This document shows, one piece after another, positions 25,752-37,400 of a DNA stretch of 64,000 bases (positions are counted from its first letter, which is position 1; the number at the start of each line of letters is the position of its first letter). A program made the translations under genes and the position numbers. The notes under the pieces were generated by a model. That model saw only the letters and a list, made by a program, of their open reading frames with translations. It made no database searches and was not told the origin of the DNA. The stretch comes from Volvox africanus (Eukaryota > Chlorophyta > Chlorophyceae > Chlamydomonadales > Volvocaceae): positions 1,450,001 through 1,514,000 of the forward strand of contig BSDZ01000116.1 in assembly GCA_030268105.1 (NCBI GenBank), in the 5' to 3' direction.

Positions 25752-27487
25752 CGTTTCCGTACAATTTGCAGTACGATTGTCGTACATAGAACAGGTGAAA
25801 AGATGCGTTTCGTTGAGGTTGGTGACGTAAAGGGATTTCATCGTACGGCACATCGGATACCTGGGATAAAGTGAAAACTGAGGCTAATGAGGTGTTTGTG
25901 TGTCGCCTCTTTCCTCTCCCGTACTGCAATTTTCCTCTTTTGAAACCTGTTTGTTGTCGTCAGCTCTTGTTTTGCATTTTAGATTGGATGGCCACTAAAC
26001 GGTGATGATGATCATGTTGATCCATGAAATAAATTAATAAATTATATATAACGAACGATGCTGCTGGATGGACCATATACCTAAGCCCTTCTTACTGGCA
26101 TCTCCGTATTTCCGTACAAGTGCCTCAAAGAGTACACTAGCAGCATAGCTACTGACGAGCAGCAAGGTGGTCATTGCCTCCCCCCCCTCCCCAAACACAC
26201 CGGCGAGACCCGGCGTCCTTCCCAGCCTCCCAACAGTTTTTACACGTTGGCGGTTGTGCGCGCGAGTGACGAGATGTGAATGTTGGTTGACTGCCGCAAA
26301 CAGCAGCACATGTGACGATTTGGCAGGCTTTTAAATTTCTTTCTTTTTTGGGGTTCTTTTCGACTATTCGCCTCCTCATGGTTCCGGAGCCCCTGCATTA
26401 CGTCCCTGTAAGGGTGAAATACGTCCCTGTAAGAGAGCACGACTGCATGCTTCCCATGCTTTCGGAGCACTTACCAAGATTACAATCACGCTTTGGCTGA
26501 TAGCATCCCCCTCTCACCCCCCAACACACATACACACAAACCCCCGCCGTGGCGCCATCAGCTGGTCACCACCTCATTTCCCCCAAAGCTCTCCCCGACT
26601 CCTCATAACCGCATCGCATCTCGAAAACATTCCCCGGCATCCCCCCCCCCACACACACACTCTCTCTCTTTTTCTTTCCTTAAACATCGGTTGTACGGCA
26701 AGTATGGTGGGGCGTGCACCTATGCAGTGGAGGTGTATTGGGACCACGGCGCTCTGGTACAGTCCCGGCCCGTAGGATGAAGCATGGAGGGGCAGGGCAG
26801 GAGGAAAACCTCCTCGCCTCACTTAAAACACACAGGGAGGTGGAGGACAGGGGGCAGAGGAAGGAGAGGAAGTCACCTTCACACGCACCTATACACACGG
26901 CAACATCAAACAAGGTCTGCAAAAACGACCACCGCCCCCTTCCAGGTTATTTTCAGGTGGTCAAGTGTCGGGCTTCATCGATTGGTCGATCTTAACCATG
27001 TAAAACTAGAACTAAACGATCTAAACTTCACGCCCAGTCTGAACACACAACCAGCAGCAGCAACAACAACAGGACTGTCCCACATCAAGTGTGGTCTATC
27101 TATGACGCAGCATGGGGGAAGGGGGCCTTACATGTACGACACCACGGCAGCAGCATGCGGCTGCTGGTTGGTGGTGTGCCATCGTCTCATCGACAAAAAG
27201 GGGGGAGGGGTGAGCATCAGCTTCCAGCCCGGTGTCTTCGTTGGAGGTTGCTATGAGGATGCTATGTCGTACGTGGTACCACTGCTGTTGTTGTCGATGC
27301 CGTTTCGTGTTCCGGGTTTTGCTCCCCCCCCGCTCGCTCTCTCCCTCCCCCCCTCTCAATATATGTATGGAAGTTATATGTACCTATAAAGCACCTACAC
27401 GCGGGTATACGGAGAGACTCCAGAGAAACAGTCCAGTTTAAGCTCTCGCCTGCTCAAGTCACAAGTCACAAGTCACAAGTAAGACAA
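25752..27487. other. Spacer between convergent genes
   Basis: Holds the 3' regions of the VHL-BFN gene and of the minus-strand coiled-coil gene. TGTAA occurs on the plus strand near 26408 and 26428. A short open stretch at 26693-26780 (YGGACTYAVEVYWDHG) looks protein-like but I could not attach it to a gene. Confidence 0.45.
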
Positions 27488-27492
27488 TTACA
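27488..27492 (-). promoter_or_regulatory. Putative poly(A) signal TGTAA
   Basis: Minus-strand TGTAA lies 76-80 nt after the stop codon of the coiled-coil gene. TGTAA is the usual chlorophycean polyadenylation signal, and the spacing suits a short 3' UTR. Confidence 0.45.
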
Positions 27493-27567
27493 GCTTATTA
27501 TGGAAGGCCGTACGTACATGTGGCGCTGCGTCCCGTGGTCCGCCCCATCTCACAACTTATCGAAACC

Positions 27568-28486
27568 TCACGTATCAAAACCCGAAAAGCGCTGCTTCGA
27601 CGTCGTTGGCGCCGCCGAACCTCCATTTTGGACCTTGGCCCGCGCCCCTGCACCCCCTCCTGGGCCCCCTGCCGCCCCACCAGGACCAGCCCCAGGACCG
27701 CTATGTTTCGAGCTCGCCCCGGGCGCTGCCCCGGCACCTCTCTGGGGACCCGCCGTCCCAGCAGGCGCCGCAGAAGTCGCAGCCGGAGGTGCCCCACTCG
27801 GCCTGGTGCCCGCCGCCGCTGCCGCCGCCGCCGTCGTCGTCGTCAGGCCCCCCGCAACCCCCGGTGCGGTGCTTCCAAGCGACACGTGTCTGGACCTTGC
27901 CATGGCTGCCTCCGCCTCCCACCTCCGCCGCTCCTCCGCAGCCCGCCGCTCTTGCTCTTGGCGCTCTTGCTCTTGACGCTCTTGCTCTTGACGCAGCCGC
28001 AGCTGCTCCTGTTGCCCCTCATCCGCTGCTGGCGCTCCGCTTGCTGTGGCTGCCCCTGCGGCTGAGGCAGCCGTTTGGCCGGTAGTGGTAGTGGTAGGGG
28101 TAGTGGTAGCGGCTCCCGAGGGACACGCTTCACCCTGCACATCATGTATAGACGTACACAAAATGTATCATGTTGTATGTTACCACATACAAATATACTA
28201 AAATCAACATCAATATTTTAGTATTACATGTAAAGATGCAACACCCGTAACCGATATTCAAATATCTAATACGACATGCACATAAAAACCATGTACCTAA
28301 ACCCATATAGAGAAAATAAAGCAGACCACAAACAGCCAACCAAGCATTAGTCGAAGTCATCTGGGTCCGCTGCGGCGGCCGTGGACCGCCGGGGACAAGA
28401 TCCAAACCAAAAGACACGCCTTGGCTTTATGTAATGGTACCATGTAAAACCCTAAAAACCCATAAGTAAATGAATGAATGAATGAA

Positions 28487-28518
<32 letters not shown>

Positions 28519-30472
28519 AAACAAATAAATGTATAATTAGGCGCATAAAATGAATGCATAACAGGCGCATCTCACCGGCTGCGGCTGCTGCCCCGATGTC
28601 GCCCCCAGCTCTTGCTGCTGCTGCTGCTGCTGCTGTACCGCCGCCGCTGCCTGTACTTGTTGCTGCCGATTTCGTTGCGCCGCTGCTTGTGGAGGCATGA
28701 TGCCGCTGTATAGACCTTCGAGGGTGGCCTGCAGGGATGATGATTGGATCGAGCGTGGCGGCATTGGGAAGCAAGAATCGTGAAGTGTGAGCTCTGCCCT
28801 CCCCAACAACCCTAATTACGGGCAGCATTAATACGAAAGTCCACTCATGGGCATTACCTTGCTCGGTCCTCGACTTTATGGGGGGCATTTTTGAAGCCCC
28901 CGTGTGAAACACTACACGAGCACAAAACACACAACGGGCCCAACACGGCACACCACACCTTAAGCTCTTCCAGTTTGTCCAGCTGCGCTTTGGCCGCCTG
29001 TTGCACCAGCGTGTTGAGCTCGCTGCACAGCTGATCCTTCGCCGCCTCCTCTTGCTTCAGCTCAGCGTCGAGCCGCTCGTAAGTCTGCCGGTAGCATGAT
29101 TGGTGTAGCACGATTAGCACCTTTGGAGTTCAGACAGATCAATCGCTTGCTGCACAGTCAGGCAGATCACCGGCCACAGGTGGGAACAGGCCCCTGCCAC
29201 TAGGCCATTCTTCCTTCAGCCGCTGCCTAGTAGTACCGTTTTTAGGGGTTTAGGGTTTCACATCAGCCGCCTAGTCCTGCCCGTTATGTTGGGTAGCAGC
29301 CCAGTCTGCGCTAAGCTGGTACAGGGACAGGGCTGTATCCCACGTCGATCAGTAGTAAAAGTAAAAGCTTGTCAAGTGCATCGTATCATGCTGGTGCCGA
29401 GTCACGGGGTCATTGCGATTTGGTCTTTTGGAGCTGGAACCAGCAGAAACCAAGAATCCCATCATGCTGGCACACCGCACGCTGTGTAATCCGACACGGA
29501 GGTTTGGGGATTTTGCGTTCACTTCACCCCAACACGCCATGGGCACTCATGCGGCCCTCTAAGCCCCCCCGAGGAAACATCAATATGACCTGACAACTTG
29601 GCAGCACGGGCTCGAGTGCCTTGGTTGAACTACTATTGTTAACCTTAGCAGCAGGAAAACACATCGTTATCTACATCTACATCGTTATCAAAACTTTAAG
29701 CACAATCCCCCCGCCTCTAACCTCCCCCCGCAAGCCCCGCGCGTCCACGCCGCAAACTACCAGCACAAATAGCTTACCGCCTTTGCAGCTGTGTGCCTGG
29801 AACGCACGTACGCCACGCGCTCGTTTTGCGCCTCGATTTTCTTGCGGAGCAGCTCCAGAGCGTGCTTTTTGGGTCCTGATGTGAGCTTCAGCTGCAGTTG
29901 CAGGTTACCCAGCTCCCGCTCAACTTCGCGAATCCGCCCATAATTCAATGCAATACTCCTGCATAGCCAAATCGGGTGGACATGCCAGGTAAAAGCAGGA
30001 GCAAATGCATGAGCAGACAGCAGCATGAATTGGGGAAATAATTTGTTCCAGGGGTTTAATGGTATTTAGTGAATGTCGTGACACATGTTGTAAGGTAATA
30101 CGTGATGCAAGGGGCGGGTGGTGGGAGGTGAGCGCTCATAACGGAAATGCCACGACGCCCGGCAGTACTCATAGTACATACGGAATGGAAGGTACAATCA
30201 TAATCCGCCACTCATAAGCGATTACTTACTCCATCAGCTCACGCTCCTTTTGCTCCAGCAGCTACGGGCCGGGGACGGCATGGGCCGTGAGTTGGGCGCC
30301 ACCAGCCAAATTGACATGTGTGACGACTCTTGTGTCTTACCTTCTGGTTGTAATTGTACATCGCTTGCGACTGTCCTGCGTCTGCGATTGCTCGCTCTGC
30401 AAGCACCTCCTGAGAATCCTCATGCTCGGCTCCATGGCTTTCAGGTACCAAAAATGGGTTCTGAGAATCCAT
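27568..30472 (-). CDS. Coiled-coil protein with Gln/Ala-rich C-terminal half, function unknown
   Basis: Exons on the minus strand: 30472-30341, 30261-30230, 29958-29778, 29084-28959, 28728-28576, 28134-27568, in phase, 396 residues. ATG at 30470-30472 starts MDSQNPFLVP; an in-frame ATG a little upstream is also possible. Residues 35-160 are strongly helical and charged (LLEQKERELME, IREVERELGNLQLQLKL, TYERLDAELKQEEAAKDQL), typical of a coiled coil. Then come a poly-Gln run (VQQQQQQQQEL), a threefold RQEQE/RQEQER repeat, Ala/Gly/Pro-rich sequence, and the end SKQRFSGFDT. I recognise no catalytic domain. Small coiled-coil proteins of this build are common in basal bodies and flagella, but nothing here proves that role. 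Confidence 0.7.
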
Positions 30473-30811
30473 TTTTATGCTAGTGGCCTCAATTGCGTAT
30501 AAGGAGCAACACAACTAACAATAGCCAGCTTTTTCGGGCCTAAATCTTCAGCCGAAGCGTATCATTGTTATTTAATTGTTCATGAAAAATGCACCACAGT
30601 TCCATGAATTTTCTAAAAATGGTGTTGTTCCTGTAAAAATGGCTTACATCAATTGCATGTGAAAGAATAGTCCTGCTCGGGTTCGTACATTCACATAAAC
30701 TCGTGCAAGCCTCCTCTGTCCTCACAGGAAACGTATCCTGCAAAATAATAATGACGATAATTCCTTATAGATTGTTACCACCTGAATCATACGATTAACG
30801 AAATAAACATC
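30473..30811. promoter_or_regulatory. Divergent promoter region
   Basis: 339 bp separate the start codons of the minus-strand coiled-coil gene and the plus-strand RbfA-like gene. Both promoters and 5' UTRs must lie here or overlap. The region is AT-rich relative to the exons, and no specific site is recognised. Confidence 0.5.
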
Positions 30812-32046
30812 ATGGCAAGTCCAATATTACAGCTGCGTACGGTGGTCTGCTCTTTCCTCGAGGCTGCAACCTCTCATCCACATTCGGCGTTGTCGCATGC
30901 TTATCGGGAAGCTCCACTGTGGCCAGCACTGCACACATACACATCCAGGAGCTTCGCTGCCCGCACGCCAGTTGACATCGGACTCCGGGGAAGCCAGGCT
31001 AATGTGGACGTAGAGACATCAGAAAGTGTACATCCTCAAAGACGTGCACAGAGAATTTTCGCCGCCAGGTGCGGCCCCCTGGGTCCGGGCATGGGGCGAG
31101 GATGCCCCAAGGATGCCATGCAATGCCGTACGTAGCACGTTCCTTCTTGCTGACAACCTAATCGTCAAGACTGTGACTCAAAGCTCCCTCTGCTATTTCA
31201 CGTAATCGGCTGCTCATTCAAGGGTTTCCCCGGAGACCTTTTGGACTATTGCATTTAGTGCTGCTTAATGGCCTAGTGTGTCCATAAACGCGTGCGTCAG
31301 TCGTCATGGAGTGTTGTCACTCCTTGCATGATGCTGAAGCTTAAGCTAAAGCTTTGAGATTCTCTCGCATCATCTTCGCGCATGTCACCATCGCTCAGCT
31401 TATCGGAAGCGTCCCTGTGACTCCCTCAGCCAACGGCCTTCTTTGTCCACCAAACCATCAAGTTGGTGCAGAGCCTTTGATGGATATCCTTTTCCGCTCT
31501 GCTCAGGGTATGTGGCGCCCTGTCCCTGTCCCCCCTGGGTATCGCCATCAACATGTGGCTTGTCCCCACAACAACAATAACAATAATAATCCCTTATCTA
31601 CGCACTCACGAAACCTGCACCACCACAACCTGAGTTCAAGGCGCATTCCCTACACCACGCCATCTAATCCATACGTATTCCAACCCGCACCCAACAGGGT
31701 GGAGCGCGCTCTTGTAGAGGTCATCAACTACGACATGCGCCTCCGCAGTGGGCTGGTGGAGTCGTACGGGTTTACCGTACATGCCGTACGCGTCACAGGG
31801 GACCGCCTCCAGGCAACCGTGCTTTGGGACTGCCACCGGCACCCTCCGAGCCTCACAAACACCTGCTCTGTGACAATAAAGCGATATGAACAACTGATCC
31901 GCATGCGCCTCGCCAAGGCGTTGCAGGCGAGGGGGGTCCCCATTCTGAAATGGCGCCACATGGCGCTGGATGAGCATGACCAGCAGACTCTGACGCTCAT
32001 ACGGCACATAGAGCAAGAACGTGAGGTCGAGAGGGGGGATGCCTAG
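30812..32046 (+). CDS. RBFA: RbfA-like ribosome-binding factor, organellar
   Basis: Two exons, 30812-31068 and 31698-32046. The junction rebuilds an Arg codon (AG plus G) and gives IFAARVERALVEVINYD in frame, 201 residues. Residues 1-60 include HTYTSRSFAARTPVDIG, a basic, Ser/Arg/Ala-rich organellar presequence. The second exon matches the RbfA fold: an N-terminal helix (VERALVEVINYDMRLRSG), a strand (YGFTVHAVRVTGD), then a helix and last strand (RLAKALQARGVPILKWR). RbfA proteins are KH-type factors needed for maturation of the small ribosomal subunit. The region 31354-31697 is open in the same frame, so intron retention or an alternative start there is possible. Identity to bacterial RbfA looks low, so the assignment rests on pattern and length. 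Confidence 0.72.
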
Positions 32047-32647
32047 TTGGGAAAAAGTGCAGCAGAGGGAACAATGGGAGCGCTAGCACCACCGATGGGG
32101 GGGTGGGCCTAGCTCGGGTGATCCATGGCGCAGTGGATCTCCAGGGGCGTTTAAAGCAGGTCATGGTTGATTGCAAGGTTCCGGATCCAGTCGGTCAGGC
32201 AGGTGGATGCGCGGTGAAAACAGGGACAAACGTACCTCAGCAGCACGAGCGGAAGCTCCCTCCAGTGTTCCTGGTAGTGAGCTGCTGCTCAGCTGCTGCT
32301 GCCACTGCACGGTCGATGGGCTCGGTGGCACTTGGAACTGCAAGCCTGTGTCCCGGGCTGCAGGGAGGTCGCCCATCAGCAGGAGAGGCGGCATCATGAG
32401 GCCCACACAAGCCATTCAGCTTAATCGTCGTACGCAGGAGAGAAGTGGATGATGAGAAGCGCCAGACAGACTACCCAGGTCCATGAAGTGAGCAACTCTG
32501 TCAACAACTCGGTCAACTATATACCTGTGTCAGTGGTCGCTATTGCCGCCTCTTACCTGGAACAAGTCAAGCGGGTTGCATGGTTGTCCGAACACGGTTG
32601 CCCAGTCACGGTTGAAGTGGCTGCCATGGGTGATGCCATGCATCTTT
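32047..32647. other. RbfA-like gene 3' region
   Basis: No separate gene supported. An open frame at 32449-32754 runs into the dispersed repeat and ends with a SHINQCEMCND stretch resembling the tail of the frame in copy 2 (20412-20846), so this part probably belongs to the same element. Confidence 0.5.
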
Positions 32648-33030
32648 ATTCCACTGGCGGCACCTCCGTACCCTGGCGATGCTCAATGCAAATTCAATGC
32701 AAATATATTATATCGCATATCAATCAGTGTGAGATGTGTAATGATATGTCATGAGTGTGAGACGCACTTTAGGATATCTGCACTGTGCAGCAATAATATT
32801 GTACTGGTGAGTACCTCGGCGCCTGCCATTGGAATAAACCCGCTATCTCATGGTTCAGTTGTCTTCTCAACAGGGTATAGCCCTCTGCCCCCTCGTTAGT
32901 TTGTTCGTTCGGGCCTTCGGCCCTCAGTCATTCCTCGCTCCGCTCGTCCAGCAGCACAGAGCGTCGTACCCTGTCGTAACCTAACTCTTGGCAGTATATA
33001 TCTCATATCCTGCCTGACCTCTGAGATAAC
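32648..33030 (+). repeat. Dispersed repeat, copy 3 (diverged)
   Basis: Same orientation and landmarks as copies 1 and 2, but with several short insertions and substitutions (for example GGCACCTCCGTACCC after the left end). It is the oldest-looking of the three. Confidence 0.75.
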
Positions 33031-34406
33031 TACTCCGGTACTGGCTCCTGTGTACCTGTATTTGGTATCCCAATTGAACACCTGATCTACGGCTGCGTAT
33101 CTGGGCCTGTGTAAGCCCGGTCAGACCAGGCAAGGCCAGACCAGGTCAGCGTTTTGAGGAGAGAAGCTGCCGTCGGGAAAGGCCCTGGCGAGCCGCGGCC
33201 TAAGCGATTCAAAGGCGATCAATCTGTCCACAGGATGCAGCTGACAAATGAGGAAGGGGACCGTATGGCGCCGCCTAAACTGCATCACGTACCACGTGCT
33301 GCCAAAACCCTAAGTGGGTCAACATCGTACCGATGAGATGTGATCTATGACGTATGATGGGATCGGGGTTGTGGAGGGGCAGGCGTAGTTGGGGAAGGCA
33401 TGGGAGGGTGGAGAGGGTCTGCATTTTGACATGAGCCTTGTGTACCATGTATAGCCTTGCTACCGGGCTACCTAACTAATTTGATTGTTTAGGCGCAGCT
33501 GTATATGCAGTCATCTCAGCTACGAACAAATGTGTTTCATAAGATAAAGCTATGGTCGCCCGTACAAGCGGCATCTTGGCAAGCACAATATTGACACATT
33601 TGCCATGAACGCCTCAATTTCACTGTTTCATTATTTAAAAGAGAAGAGCTTAATTGCAGCGCTATAACCAAAGACAAGCAACGCAGTCCAGTTACATCGT
33701 AAGCATCTTGTCATCATGGAAGACGGTCTATTATTTATGTAGCGTATAAATAACGAGGCAAGTTGACGCACAAGCCTGAAAGTATTGAAACGCCAAGTTA
33801 CAAGGTTAAGATGTGTGTCATTCTTCCGTTAGCGAGCCATCTGTTGTCTGGATAAACAAGGATAATGAGTACTATTATGTTATTGCCATGTGCACCACAA
33901 CTGGGTTTTAGCACAACTACTTGTCACAGTTACGGTTGCGGCAGCTCAAATAATTGCCCATAAAGCACAACATTAAAAGCGGAAACCAAGAAAATGATGA
34001 TTTAAATTAAAATTTGGCACTGGACAGTGGCTTACTTGTATCCTGGGCCGCGCCGTTCATTGTCGTCCGGCATGGCTACAAGTCCGGAATGATTATTGTG
34101 CTCTAATTAGGCTATTTACCACGTCTTCGAATAAGCTTTAGATGTTTCTCGATCTATCCCCTTACATTATATAATAAGAAACGGTCGGCGATAAGTGCTT
34201 TCCTGAAACGGACTTCGAGAAGGGTCAACTATTGGTTACCTACACGGTTCTAGCTACAAGGACATTTGCTTACGTTGTAGGAAGCTAAGCCAGGGGCTGG
34301 GCCGGCCGTCGCGCCGTTGGCGCTCCTCAGGCTCCTGCGAGAACGGCGGGCGTGGCCCTGTGCCACGAAATTGAGCAGCGCCTGAGGAGAACAGCTATCA
34401 GGGGTC
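33031..34406. other. AT-richer spacer upstream of the kinase gene
   Basis: No supported coding sequence. It should contain the promoter of the kinase gene starting at 34407. TGTAA at 33110-33114 could serve the RbfA-like transcript. Confidence 0.45.
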
Positions 34407-37400
34407 ATGGGAAACGTGCAAGGCAAGGGCGATGTGGCGACAACAGGGCGTGCAATTGCCATTACCGGCGGGGCTGTTAAGGGCAAGGCAACGCTACCCA
34501 AGCTACCGCCTAATGCTACAAAGGCTCAACCGGAGGATTACTCGTTCATTGAGGTGCGCTGCAGCGGTCTGCATCTTTCCGTCAGTGGCGTCCTTGAGCA
34601 GCTTGGTCTTGCCTTATGTGCAGAATGCTCTTGGGCGGCTTCTTCTGTTTACCAGGCTAGACCCACAACTTCAACGGAAAATTGTTTCAGAAATGTATGA
34701 GCGAACTGTGCCGGCGGGTGACATTTTAATCAAGGAGGGTGACACCGGTCTTGCTGCGTCGGAGCTATACGTGGTCAAGAGCGGCAAGTTCGAGGTGCGA
34801 TGTCGCACAATTGGGTTGACGTGAATGGGTTACTGACATGGGTGCTTGACGCGTGCTAGGTGCTTCAAAAGCGACAGGGACAAAATGTCCGTGTGAACAT
34901 AAAGGAGCGCGGCGATTGCTTCGGCGAAATTTCGCTGATGTATGACAGTCCTCGTACAGCCACGGTAGCGGCCACCATGGATGCAGTTGTCTGGGCGTTG
35001 GACCGCCAGGTGTTCAGGTGAATCTTCGGGCCGACATGCGAGACGTCCGGCTCCGGTTGCCGTCTGTTCACAATAATTGTACACGCGTACAGGTTCTTCG
35101 TGAGAGAGCTCCAGGAAACCCAGGTCTCCCAGGTGGAGCTATTCTTGAACAGCGTGCCTATCCTGGCCAATCTGTCGCGCGAAGAACGCATTCGCCTCGT
35201 GGATGCGTTTGAGGAGGTTACATACCAGGCGGGTCAGAAGGTCATCGTGGAAGGCGATAAGGGTGACCTCTTTTATATCGTCAAGGACGGGGAGGCCATC
35301 GTGTACCAAAACACACCACAGGGCCAGCGGAAAGTAAATCATCTGTTCAAAGCGGATTTCTTTGGCGAGCGTGCCTTGCTCAAGGATGAACCCAGGTGGG
35401 AGTGAGGGGCAAGGAGTGTGACGGATTGGGTAACGGATAGTTCTTTCTGAGTTTGGTCCCGTTCTGAAGGCAGAACTGGACAGAGAACAGCTCCTCACGG
35501 GATATTAGAGCCTCCACTGTTTCTGAATCTGAGCAACAGCTCTAATATCCCGTAAGGAGCTGTTGCGGGTTTGGAGCGATGTCTCCAGTGTCGCCAGGTC
35601 CTTGCCCGGGCTTAGGCCAAATCAGATACTTATTTGATCGCAAGACACGGGGAATAAGATACAAATGTCAAGTCAACAAGCCGTATGGAGCAGATCCGGG
35701 ACTGCTTGTGCCGGTTGGCGGACAAGATCTGAGTGCTGTGTCATGGCCAGGCGAATGCAACGTGGTCCCAATCATCATACGTCGAAAGGAAGAGTCATGC
35801 TGCATTGTGCTAAGGACGGTTCCAGAGAAGTGCTACGCAGTTCTATGTTTTTATGTCGATGGGGTGGTTTGATTAGCATTTTTGGCATCAGATAATATTT
35901 AAATTGTGGGCAGTTCTTGAGTTTCATCGGGCTGCCGTGCCCCGGTGCTTGGATTTATTTACTGCAGCTGACGTGGCGAGGCCTTGACTTGTGGTGGCAC
36001 TGTATGGTTGTTTTGTGACTATCTGCAAACGGTACGTATCGTCAGAGAACACGTTTCCAATTCCCTCAGCAAGTACTTCAAACCGCCTGACGCATGCGCC
36101 TGGCCCTATAAAACCCTTCCTACCTCTCATGCAGAATGGCGACGGTGGAGGCGTATACGAAGCTCATTTGCCTTACTCTAAAGCGAGAAACATTCCAGGA
36201 GATCCTGGGACCGCTGGAGCAGCTAATGGCGCGCGAAAAATCAAATCAGGTGGTGGCGCAGAAGATGGCCAAACTGCAGCCCCGGGGCTCCAACGTGCAT
36301 CGGCCACCGGCCGAGGTGCTGATCAAGCGGAAAAAGAAGGGGCGCAACGGCGATATGTGGGAAGTCGTGCGGGCGCGCGGGCACCTTGACGAAGTGCTGG
36401 AACTCCGCAAAGGCGGCACGAAGCTGGGTAGGTGGGAGCGGCGCGAACTGAGCGGATAGGGTCATTGAGGGCGAGGCGAGGCCAGGCGTAGGGGGATTAA
36501 GGGAGAGTCAGCGAGGCCGTCAAGGAGGGTGAGGGGATGGAGGGCCATGGGTGCTGGGAAAGCCGTCCTGCCACATATGCCCTATGGCTGCGATGACATT
36601 TTGGGGCAAGGATAGTAATCGCGGCGGCTATAATTAACTGCAAACTTAGAGGTTTAGGACATAGGACATGTAGGCCTTACGTACATGCGAGTCATTCTGG
36701 CCCATGCTTTGGCTCAAACCGTCTCTTCGCCCCTTCAACAACCAGATGGCTTGGACCTCGGGGCTTCTGGCAAGGAGAGCAACACGCTGGTCCTTACCGA
36801 GGGAACGGTGCTCGGCGGTGGTGCTTTCAGCCGAGTTTCAATCGTCACGGGTACGTGCCGTGCTATCGACTTTGCAAATCTGCCTTGCACAATCCACCCC
36901 GTTCCAGCTTTGCGGGGCTACTTCTTTTAAAGCAAAACGTGCAATGGCGAACACTCAGATGGTGGACGCTGCTGCCCACGGTCATTAGCAGAACCTAAAC
37001 TAAGAATCTTTCACAAAGCTTTATTAACCAGGCGCCAATCACCACTCACTCAAAAGCCTGCGCGGCGTAGAATGTGACTTCTTTATACAATCATGTATAT
37101 ATAAAACATGATGTCTAAACTTGGCGGGGGTATTAGGTTCCCAACATTCGAGGATTTCCATTCAAGATATGCGTGTCTGGATGCGCGTGCAGAGGAATCG
37201 ACGGGACGCCAGTACGCGCTCAAGCGCATGCGGAAGTCGGCCGTGGTGCAATGCCCGGAGCACGTCTTCTGTGAACAGGCGATCACAAAGAACGTGGCTC
37301 ACCCGTTCTGTATCCGGCAGTACGCTTCCTTTCAGGTGGGACGGAACCGCCATCGGTGTGAATATCGATATCATTGCCTTGGAATTGTGACATTGGAAAT

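Noticed and set aside
26693..26780. Protein-like stretch YGGACTYAVEVYWDHG
   Set aside because: Short, with no in-phase partner exon before or after it; could be an exon of an unseen gene but not supportable.
31354..31697. In-frame extension upstream of the RbfA-like second exon
   Set aside because: Composition is unlike a conserved protein (poly-Asn, His-rich), and the splice at 31698 joins a presequence exon perfectly in phase.
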